Source: Calonectria ilicicola
Lineage: Eukaryota > Ascomycota > Sordariomycetes > Hypocreales > Nectriaceae
Direction of reading: 5' to 3'
DNA: 64,000 nt
NCBI GenBank assembly: GCA_020809705.1
Contig: CP085831.1
Span: 558,001-622,000, forward strand
This document shows, piece after piece, positions 55,777-64,000 of this stretch (positions within the stretch are counted from its first letter, which is position 1; each line of letters begins with the position of its first letter). The position numbers were made by a program, and so were the translations under genes. Under the pieces are notes generated by a model. That model saw nothing but the letters and a program-made list of their open reading frames with translations, had not been told where the DNA came from and searched no databases.

Positions 55777-57017
55777 TTACTCTTCTAAATCGTCGAGGCC
55801 GCCGCAATAGTAGGATTTATCTCCTGGGCAAAGGGTATTGCAATCGTCGGTGTCAACAAGAACTGTCTCTCTAAAAGAGTTGCCTGCATAGCAAGTACTT
55901 TGTAAAATCTTAGTTTTCGTTCTATCAGATCGAAAGAGACTCTTGTCACTCACTCATTGTAGACACCAATGTACTTTTCACCCGAGGCCATCGAGCGACA
56001 TAGTATTGGAGTCATTTCGGGATCTCTGCCAACCTCTCTGAATCCTGGATAGTGGTCTTTTGAACGGGCACACCCGAGAAACCTGTATTGATCTATTCTG
56101 GGTGGATTGATAGCATGATTTGTTGCTGACGGAGTTGAAGTGGTGGATGGTTCTTCCGTCTTCTACATACAAATTAACATCTTTTACCAAAGTGGTATTG
56201 TAAAGTGACACATACAGTTGGGGTACCTGAAGTAAAGGTGCTCGTTGTATTTGTGACAATGATATTGGAAGTGTTGCTTGTTGTCGTTGCGGGAAAAGAA
56301 CCAGTACCTGTAGCACTGGTCGAGGTAGTACTTGTTGTGCTTGATTGTGTGATAGGAGTACTAAATAGTATCGTGCTGATACTTGTGAGTGTAATGCTGT
56401 TAGTAAATAATATAGTACTCGTGATTGGCGGTGTGGTGGCTGTACTGGTGCTTGAGGGTGTGCTTCCGGTTGGGCTTGATAATGTAGTGCTAGTTGTATC
56501 TGATGATACGATAGTGGATGTTGATGATACAACAATATTTTTGGTATAAATAGATAGTACGCCGTTTGTTAGAAGAGAATTTTGACGAGACTTGATGCGA
56601 AAGGCGCCTGCGCTACCACCGCATGCAAGAGTAACATCACCGCAGCATGGGATATTGCAACCGTTATCAGATACCTTGGCATCAGAGGTTGGGTTGATTG
56701 CATTAGCATTGTCGGCGCAATAACACCCGCTAAATACGTCGTTAATATTCATTATGGTGAGACTGTTGGGCCACTTACTCATCATATAGTCCAAAGTATT
56801 GGCTACCTTGGCATCCGTCACCGCAAACTTGGGGAGTCATTTCTCCAGAGGATCCGATAAAGTTGAACCCGCTAAATGTGTCTGATGATGAATAGCAACC
56901 CAAGTAAGTCCAATATTGTAGGCTATTGTCAGGACCTGGACCGGTTGGGGCTGCGGAAGAGATAGAAGATAATGCCGCCCAAGGCAATAGATACTTCCAG
57001 AATATCGTCCCCATCAT
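55777..57017 (-). CDS. Secreted protein with two WSC domains flanking a Ser/Thr-rich linker
   Basis: Four exons on the minus strand: 56779-57017, 56216-56729, 55954-56162, 55777-55897; introns of 49, 53 and 56 nt, all GT-AG; 360 aa. A signal peptide (MMGTIFWKYLLPWAALSSIS) precedes WSC domain 1: YWTYLGCYSSSDTFSGFNF, CGDGCQGSQYFGLYD, and after the splice GCYCADNAN, CNIPCCGD, ACGGSAGAFRI. About 110 Ser/Thr-rich residues (many TSTI/STTST words, likely O-mannosylated) follow. Domain 2 is formed only by splicing: YRFLGCARSKDHYPGFREV, GEKYIGVYN, TCYAGNSF, CNTLCPGDKSYYCGG. WSC domains bind wall carbohydrate. There is no transmembrane helix, so it is a wall-bound or secreted form. Confidence 0.85.
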
Positions 57018-58176
57018 ATTATCAGCTATACGGATACTATATGGGAAGAATCTACAGATGGTCAGTCTCCAAGATATCCCATTCTCGTAATATGAACCTT
57101 TTTCCCTCTAGTACCTTTGCGCCCAGGCTTCTTTTCCTCCTACAAAATAATAGCAGGGGAAAACAATCGTGATGAGATCAAAACAAAGGCTGCAGGTAGT
57201 CAGATAATTCTTTTGGCAATGAATGGAGCATTGGTTTCATCGTTCTGGTTGTTGGATGGACCACGAGCCGGGCAAAACACTCCGTGTGTCTCAGACAGAA
57301 TCAATTTAGGTCTCATCGCGTGGCAGGCATAGTATGTGCCCCTCCCTTATTTCCAAAAAATTGTAGGTCACCAGGGGAGTCATCTTTGGGGTATTTTAAT
57401 CTGGCATGCACCCTGATTCATTGCCCCGGGACTTTGAGACGTTGTTTCTGTTTCTGGCGCTCAGCAACCATCCATCAATTACATCACGGGTATAGTCTTA
57501 TCTATGCTTGGTTAGGAAATAAATGTTTCAAATAAATTCCATGGTGAATTCCAACATTATAGACTCGGCATAATCCACAGGAGAGATTGTGAGATTGGAA
57601 TTCAAGATGCAGGGATGAACTACAATGGCTTCTTAGTGCAATTGCATGCAGCATTCTAACTTTATTATATTTGATTGGCTTGATGAGTAGAAAAGGACTT
57701 TTGTCATTGTGGCATCATCTTGATATCCATCTAGAGTTCGAGCATGACGGGGTAAAGCGGGTTGTGAACTTTATCTTGGCTACTGCCAACACAGAATGTT
57801 CTGCCACTCTCATAGAAGCACTAGGAAGAATGACGGAAAGTGCTAATTCTGAGTCAGGGAATTGTCCTGAATGTGCCATGGCGGCTGAATTGCGGAAAAA
57901 TACTGATTCCAACATTTTGGCATCAACGCGTAGACTGCTTTTGCTGGCTTTTACCTCGTCTGACAAAGTATGTCTTTCAGACGTCGGACCCCATAATTTC
58001 AGCACCTGGCATCCCCAAACTGCTTTCGAAGCTTCTGTTTTGACCCTAAATAAAATGAGTCCTCCGATGTGTGATATATCGCTCTCATTTGTCCGTTCTT
58101 TGAAGCACTGAAACCCCAGGATGTTCCCAAAATATCCATCGTGGAGTGGCTGAAGAGTCAGGGTGGCGAGCTGAGA
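57018..58176. other. Intergenic region with one doubtful ORF
   Basis: About 1.16 kb. A 146-codon plus frame (57671-58111, MIGLMSRKGLLSLW) and a 96-codon minus frame overlap each other, but neither shows a known motif or splice support. I do not call either a gene. Confidence 0.35.
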
Positions 58177-59358
58177 CTAAGGGTACGTGAAAGTACAATT
58201 CCATGGCACTCCATTATACTCAATGGTAGTAAGGACTCCATAAGCGAATTCACAGTCGTACGCAAGTGGCGGGGAAACGCGTTCTCTAATACCGGCGATT
58301 ATCATACTTCTCGTTTGGTCACTTCCACTTGTTCCGATCGAGATTGGGCAAGGAGGGAAGCTGCTTCTGACAAATTGGTCCCGTATTTCTCTTTTTCGCA
58401 ACAGCAAAGCAACGCGACTGTTGGTTTCATTACAATGCACATTGAGTAGGCCCAACCTCCAGGTGTGAGAGATCATGATAGGGGTCAAAACAGGGAGTTT
58501 GATCGATAGACCTGCATTGGTAATGGTATATGATTCAGAGTCGGTAAGTTTGTAGCGGGGCTGGTGAGAGTATTTAACCTCATTCTCAAAGGTTTTAGGT
58601 GATGGAGAGAGTACACTGGCCCAATCATCGGGGACACAGTCAGAGTTCCAGTTCCAGCAGAAAATGGTGTGGTCGGTCGAGACACGGATTATTTCCTCCT
58701 GTAGTCGTAAAAATGTCTTTTTGCCCTCCCCATATAGAAGGGGCATATTAATGTCGAAGATTCCGAGCATGCAATAAGCCATATCCTCGACCCTGGTCGT
58801 ATCTCTTTTGGACAGCCAAGACATTCGTTCGCCAATACTTGCTGAAGTAAAATTTCCATCCAGGTACTCTGGCCTGATTGCGGTAATAGTTGATATTTGA
58901 TGTATAAGAGAGGAGCGCGTTCCGATGATAGACCAGTCTTGAGAATAAAAGATGACTTGCCGCGGTGCACGAAGCTCCTGCAAAGTCCATCCCCGAGTAA
59001 ACCATCTGGATGAGGGTACATCAGCCTCAATAGCCGCGTCTTCCAGATAGGCATAACAAACTGCTGAATTCCGATACCAGGAAAACATGGAATTAATCGC
59101 TTCGCTGAGATCTGCGGAGCTCGTCTTATCGATGCAATTCGTATCGCACCAGAGATAGGTATAGCCATCCTTTTGAGCCTGATCGCAAAACCTTTGGATC
59201 TTTTGAAAACCTGCTTTGGTTCTTGTAAGATCAAAATTTGCCTGCCAATCCCAAAATGCCACCTCGTCCTGTCCCCAAGTATGAGAAGCGATCGCATATT
59301 CTGGGCACTCGCCGAAATATTCCTCTAGACGCAGCGTCTTAGTGTTGATCAGTCACAT
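58177..59358 (-). CDS. HET-E-like HET-domain protein with a stop at codon 2
   Basis: The frame encodes 393 codons of the HET subclass seen in HET-E-1-type proteins: LINTKTLRLEEYFGECPEYA, IASHTWGQDEVAFWDW, KIQRFCDQAQKDGYTYLWCD then TNCIDKTSSADLSEAINSMF, CYAYLEDA, RWFTRGWTLQELRAP, and LSKRDTTRVEDMAYCMLGIF then MPLLYGEGKKTFLRLQEEI. The family starts M-R-L; here ATG at 59358 is followed at once by TGA (59355-59353), exactly where CGA would give the Arg. A single C-to-T change explains it. The next in-frame Met is about 70 codons in, past part of the domain. Thus it is either a very recent null allele or starts at a non-AUG or alternative site. No NACHT or WD repeats follow. Confidence 0.78.
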
Positions 59359-59853
59359 TTTGACGGGAGTAGATGTGATTATCGTATTTTGCTATGAATA
59401 GTGCCATACAAATTGATGTGGCAAAAATAACGGGCCTGGAGAAACAAGCACGGAGTACAAGTTGATATTGCGAGGCAGCTTGTGTATAAATCACTGATAT
59501 TTCCGACGGAAGATGTAGGGGTGGAAGATTCAGCGATCTGTAGGCACGGTAGAAATATGATGCATATGTTAATCATGTTTCAATCCAAGTCATTTTTGAT
59601 TGAGTTGTCGTTCATATATCTGTGCGCAGACAAGTCGCCAAGAGAGACAAGGCTGAAGCGCCCGGAATGCATCCTGAGGCAACGTCTTATATAGGCATTG
59701 GAATTAATAAGGTTTTTTTGCTAAAGTTTTAACAATACGTTAAAGTTGTACTGGCATTTAGTCATGTGGCTGGATAAGAAGTTTATGATAGGACATTAGG
59801 TATCGTTATGAATAACATTTGATAATTATAATGATTATACATTGAATAATACA
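59359..59853. other. AT-rich intergenic region
   Basis: About 495 bp, 5' flank of the HET-E-like gene and 3' flank of the C2H2 gene. Nothing else seen. Confidence 0.45.
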
Positions 59854-62487
59854 TTAAACAATGTAAGAATCCTCCAAATTTTCAGCATCCATTTTTCGTT
59901 TTCTCTGTAGTTTGGTTTCTGTTGACCTAATAAAAGGTGGGTCACGCAACGCCGGTTCGTCATCAGCTGGGAGAGTAAGTTCGACGAGGCCGAAGAAATA
60001 CTCTAATACTTCAGGATATCGTTCGACTGCACCCTCCCACAGTTCATTCACTTCCTGCTTGGATGGTAGGCTTTTGTTGAGAGTATTCATTGCGACATTT
60101 TCTTGTTCTTTTTCTATATTCGGCTGTTGTGAGCTGCTCTGGACTTGGATATCCTCTAGATTTGTACGGTAGTTGCTGAGGATGAAGTCTTGCGAATGTG
60201 CTCGCACCCACTGTCGTATGTCATCATAAATATTTGTCATCATCCTCTTCTCTGCCTGGAACACGGCTGCTTCCAGGCTCTTAGCCTCACAATCGCATTC
60301 TAGGGTTGCTGGAGCATGACATATGGCACAATCCGGATCCAAACGTCTGTAGGAAGGTTTTGGCATAAACGCTTGGATGATCGGATCATCCTTTAAATCC
60401 ACAGATGATTCCGAAGTGTAAGGGATAAATCCCCATTCGAAATCTCGTAGTTGATGTCCAGACACACTGCCCAGCATCTTATCATCAACAAATCCAGTAG
60501 ATGCGTCGGGTGGTGTGACTGTTGTTTCAGTCTCGGCAAAGTCTAATGACGTGGTGCTCTTGGCAAAGTCCAATGTCGAGGTGCTATCGGCGTCATTTTT
60601 GATCGTGCTCCTACTTTGTGGCTTTGAAAAAGCCGAACTGTTGTCTTGGCTGTCATTCTCATCACCTAATTCGTTTGGATCTTCTTGATAACTTGGCAGA
60701 GACTTGAGAGCAAGAAAACGTAGATGCCCTACAATATGGTCCTCCATGGTATTATCCAACTCCTCGATCCCACAAAGTGGACAGGACTTGAATAAAGGCC
60801 CAAATACCCGAGAGTTTCGCTGCGCTAAAACAGTAAGTTGGGCATCAGTAAACTTGCCAGGATGGCTCGTTTTCATATGATTGAGATATTCGTCTTTTGT
60901 GGTGGTAGTGAATTCCGCGTGTGATTTTGACGTGCACCGCCATCGCAACGCGTGCTCTCTCATGTGATTGAGCCATATACTGCTGTGGCTATACAGCTGA
61001 TCAGGCGAGTCACAGTCCTCAAAAAGGCAAACGTACGGGTCGAGGTCATTTTTAACATGCAACCTACAAATATTAGTTAGTTTTCAGCGAGCTTGGAAGG
61101 AAAGGTAAATTTCGATTCGAGATCTCATAACATACTTCCACTTTCGCTCATTGACAACATCTCGCACAGGCAGGGTGTAGAAGCAAAATGGGCATACTAC
61201 TTCTCCAATCGCATCGAGACTGTCTTCCCAATACTTCTCCAATGTTTCTTGATTTTTCTGGTCCCTTAGCACGACAGCCTTCGCATAGGCAGGTCGTGGT
61301 TCGCCGTTCTCTGAATAACCAGGAAGCGATTCCAACCAAGCTTTATGCTCCTCTTCGTTTTCTTTCTTGAATTTGTTATATTTCCGTAACAGGCTACCAC
61401 AAGGGGATGGGGGGAAGCGGAGCTCCTCATGACTGCTGAGTGCGACGGTTCTGGACACCGAAACCACGGAGGGATTGGAAGCTCTTTGAAATTTTTCGGG
61501 TGATAGCGTTGTCGCCGTATGTGTTACAGACTTTGCAGCACCTTTCGAAGTCGTGGCGACGACCTCGCCCTTGACGGGTTGCCGGGGCACGGGGTTTGTG
61601 GGCCGTGGATTAGGACGTGATATTGAAGGTTGAGATGGTACTTGTTGAGGTTGTATTGACGTCTTACCATAGCGAATCCTTCGGTAGAGAACTCTCTTCC
61701 GAAGCATCAACATGCTGTTGGCAAGGCGTTCCTGAATGATGTCGCTGCATCCAGGAAATTGATCGCGTATGTGGTTGGTAAATAAGGTTTGAAGAAACGA
61801 TTCAACATTATTTCCTTCATCGTCTTTGATCTCAAAGGTTTTCACCACTTTCATATTTTGTGTGTCCTTGCTTGCTCTTCGAATGGTGTTTGAGATTTTA
61901 TGAAGGAGAGTAATCTTGTCTTGCACCTCTGAGAGAGCATGATTGGCCTCTCCGAGTGGAGTTTCATCTTGGTCATTAGGTGCATATAGCCCTACAGAAT
62001 CAAGGGCACGCGAGCCTAGAGACGTGCGCCATCAGTCACCGACATCCCGAGTGTTGTGAGACTGTTCTTTGTGAAATATTTATTACCCACAGCTTTGTAT
62101 TCGGTAGTTTACTGCGTGTAAAAGACCAATAACGGTGCTTTGAACGTCGGGTGCTTCTCGTAAACGGTGATCCAAGGAATCTCGACCTTGGCTAAAGACA
62201 TGGATGTTGGCAGTCCAGAGGGAAAATCTTGCCAACTGGTCTTCCACGCGGCATAGTTCACGACGATCAACATTGGCAGCTTTATCAAGACAATTCTGAA
62301 AAGACTGCATGCACAACCGAGCAAATTCTGCAACTGTTGATGCGGGATGTGATTGATCCTCATCCAAGCTGGTCGCCATATCGCTTAGTCCGCACACATG
62401 AAGATTACCTAGAAACTCACTCAAGTCGTTTTCGCTTTTTTGGATGCTGAGAAATCCTGCGAAATAGTCGTCAGAAGTGGGGTACAT
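59854..62487 (-). CDS. C2H2-type zinc-finger protein of the fungal AcuF-like group
   Basis: Three exons on the minus strand: 62091-62487, 61136-62015, 59854-61063; introns of 75 (GTGGGT donor) and 72 nt; 828 aa. The start used is MYPTSDDYFAGF (62487). A small extra 5' exon ending at a GTGAGT near 62550 is possible. Residues 1-130 are helical, with RFSLWTANIHVFSQGRDSLDHRLRE typed as RFSLWTANIHVF then DHRLRE, a standard opening for these proteins. A Pro/Ser-rich middle precedes CPFCFYTLPVRDV...YVCLFEDCDSP..., HMREHALRW and CPLCGIEELDNTMEDHIVGH, a cluster of C2H2-like fingers. A second CxxC region (CAICHAPATLECDCEAK) follows. Such genes are common next to NLR and DUF7580 loci. The function is unknown. 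Confidence 0.78.
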
Positions 62488-62687
62488 AATCCTAGCCTCA
62501 AAATTCAGGCAGTCGTAATATGTTGCAGGGGTTGGGTTGGACAGACTCACCTTTTCATTAGCAACCCCCTCAGACCACTCATCAGGTCTCGAACGCTGCA
62601 GCAGGATAACATGGTTTAGTGTTGAAAATGGCCCGAAAGCTCTAGTCTTATTTGTCCAAGCAGCTACAGAGCAGATAAGCCATCAAA
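62488..62687. promoter_or_regulatory. Short divergent promoter between the C2H2 and DUF7580 genes
   Basis: Only 200 bp separate two divergent ATGs, so both genes probably share one promoter. An extra 5' exon of the C2H2 gene could lie here (GTGAGT donor at 62550, ATG near 62612), which would make the space shorter. Confidence 0.5.
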
Positions 62688-64000
62688 ATGGCTTCGACTT
62701 GTCCTGCAACGATGCCCACACCCCTCGTCTCCTCGTTGCGGGATACCTACAAAATAATCCAGCAAATCGCCAATTTCATGTGGATTGGCGAGAAAGATGA
62801 CGAGTTAAAAATATTTTACGCTAGTATAATGGCATATTGCGCCATATTACGCGATCATATTGGTCGCGTCTGCAACAATAGCGCGGCTGCCATGGATAAA
62901 CAACTAGTTGCTGAGTTATCTCGTCCAACCGAATCTCTATTCACACCCCACCTCTTCAGCCTCACACCGGATGACAGACTGCGCGGGTTGAGTCAAGCGC
63001 AAGAAAGGATTCGAGGCATTAAAGACAATGCCGCAAAACTCGAGGCCCTTCAACCGTACTTGGATTTTGGAGCAAGCTCGAAGCAACGTGAGGGATTTGT
63101 GAACTCGCTAGCGACTTGCGAGGATGCGCTGAGAACTCGGTATCCGGAAGATCCCTCGCAATGGGCTCCAGAGGAATTTGCTAGTCCTATCAAGATTTCA
63201 GAGCCATCATATGTTGTTTGGAACGCTGCGCAGTCTATCTTCAAAGCTCTAGTGGCCTGCAAAAGCTGCCCATGTACACCGACGCACGACTTTGGCGCGA
63301 GGCTTTGTTTAGGCACATATCGAAGGCCCGACCATGAATTCGATGTGAATATGAGCGATAATATCGACTTTGACATGTTTCTGTCCATGAAGCAAGATTG
63401 GCATGAGGTCCACATCAACGCTGCGAAGAAGACTACCGTCCAATTTACCAACAACGAACTTGAGCACTGTCAGACAAGGACGAGGGGCCCCAAGACCAGC
63501 GTAATGAAAGTCAAACGGCTTTGTGATCCAATTGCAAGAATTAGCACCATGTCATCATACCGTCTCGAGCTGAAAGTCTCTCGAGATCAGCTTTTCAAAC
63601 TCAGATCGGAGAGGAGCAAGTCTCTTGTAGACAAGTCTAAAACCCCAGTATCCTTGGACCAGTTCCTCAGAGATAAGACAGCTTCATTCACAGGAAGAAC
63701 TAGAGCAATTTTGGCGGTAATTCTGAGTTCTGCCGTTTTCCACCTCTATGACACTCCATGGCTGCAACCAAAGTGGGATTCGTCCCATGTGTTGTTCTTT
63801 CGCACTGCTTCATCCGCAGTGCCGCTAAGGCCCTTTATCCAAACTCGCCTGTCAGATCCCGGCATTGAACTACATTCACCAGATATGCTGGATCCGGATG
63901 ATATTGATCCGGATGATCTCGACCCCGATGATCTGGACCCTGATGATCTGTTGAGACACCAGTGCCCAACTCTTGTCACATTAGCGGTCATGTTATTGGA
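62688..64000 (+). CDS. DUF7580-type protein (partial, 3' end outside window)
   Basis: An uninterrupted frame runs from MASTCPATMPTPLVSSLRD (62688) past the window end, about 437 codons so far. The N-terminal ~200 residues are helical. The C-terminal part has the DUF7580 hallmark run: RAILAVILSSAVFHLYDTPW, then WDSSHVLFFRT, PLRPFIQTRLSD, then CPTLVTLAVMLLE. DUF7580 proteins often carry Helo-type prion-forming or NLR-like N-termini and cluster with incompatibility genes. A 15-bp repeat encoding four DPDD(I/L) units lies at about 63893-63952. The end of the domain is outside the window. Confidence 0.8.
   Translation, partial: MASTCPATMPTPLVSSLRDTYKIIQQIANFMWIGEKDDELKIFYASIMAYCAILRDHIGRVCNNSAAAMDKQLVAELSRPTESLFTPHLFSLTPDDRLRGLSQAQERIRGIKDNAAKLEALQPYLDFGASSKQREGFVNSLATCEDALRTRYPEDPSQWAPEEFASPIKISEPSYVVWNAAQSIFKALVACKSCPCTPTHDFGARLCLGTYRRPDHEFDVNMSDNIDFDMFLSMKQDWHEVHINAAKKTTVQFTNNELEHCQTRTRGPKTSVMKVKRLCDPIARISTMSSYRLELKVSRDQLFKLRSERSKSLVDKSKTPVSLDQFLRDKTASFTGRTRAILAVILSSAVFHLYDTPWLQPKWDSSHVLFFRTASSAVPLRPFIQTRLSDPGIELHSPDMLDPDDIDPDDLDPDDLDPDDLLRHQCPTLVTLAVMLL

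Noticed and set aside
57671..58111. 146-codon plus ORF, with an overlapping minus ORF at 57715-58005
   Set aside because: Both strands open by chance; neither shows motifs or continuity with the HET-E-like gene.

Overview
The window is genomic DNA from a filamentous ascomycete fungus (Pezizomycotina; a Sordariomycete such as a hypocrealean is my inference). The evidence is the many short GT-AG introns (about 48-99 nt, often with a CTAAC/CTGAC branch site), the HET, NACHT, PNP and DUF7580 protein families, an RTA1 transporter, WSC-domain and GH71 wall proteins, and Ty3/gypsy and hAT transposons carrying RIP-like transitions. Most genes are split, so many CDS calls are exon models I joined by splice sites and conserved protein motifs. 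None has transcript support.

Layout. 0-4.4 kb: a partial Cys-motif gene, then an aminotransferase and a PhzF-family enzyme transcribed divergently from one 1-kb promoter region. 4.8-8.8 kb: a HET-domain gene with a broken 5' end, a gene with a fungal NLR-type N-terminal domain, and, 36 bp downstream in the same frame, a Ras-like GTPase. 9-15.7 kb: RTA1-like membrane protein, SREBP-like bHLH factor, a previously hidden 8-cysteine secreted peptide, and a frame-broken hypothetical gene. 17.6-25.3 kb: two large NLR-like genes facing each other, PNP-NACHT-ankyrin and NACHT with a Helo/SesA-like N-terminus. 27.7-33.4 kb: a 10-exon gene joining a GH71 alpha-1,3-glucanase to a subtilisin-like protease. 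34-35.5 kb: a Rua1-type regulator that shares a linker motif with the bHLH factor. 37.8 kb: an F-box gene.

39.6-55.6 kb is one event stack. A hAT transposon (39813-55173, perfect 23-bp terminal inverted repeats, 8-bp target duplication) has landed inside the coding exon of a small secreted protein. Two LTR retrotransposons, each with exact 5-bp target duplications, later inserted into that hAT. The younger one (LTRs alike by eye) carries an antisense gene for a Zn2Cys6-patterned coiled-coil protein.

55.8-64 kb: a two-WSC-domain wall protein, a HET-E-like gene with a stop at codon 2, a C2H2 (AcuF-type) protein, and a divergent DUF7580 protein running off the window end. Taken together, this looks like an accessory segment of self/non-self recognition genes (HET, NLR, Helo-like, DUF7580), secreted wall-active or host-interface proteins, and recent mobile-element activity. 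Several of the recognition genes carry lesions near their start codons or between domains.
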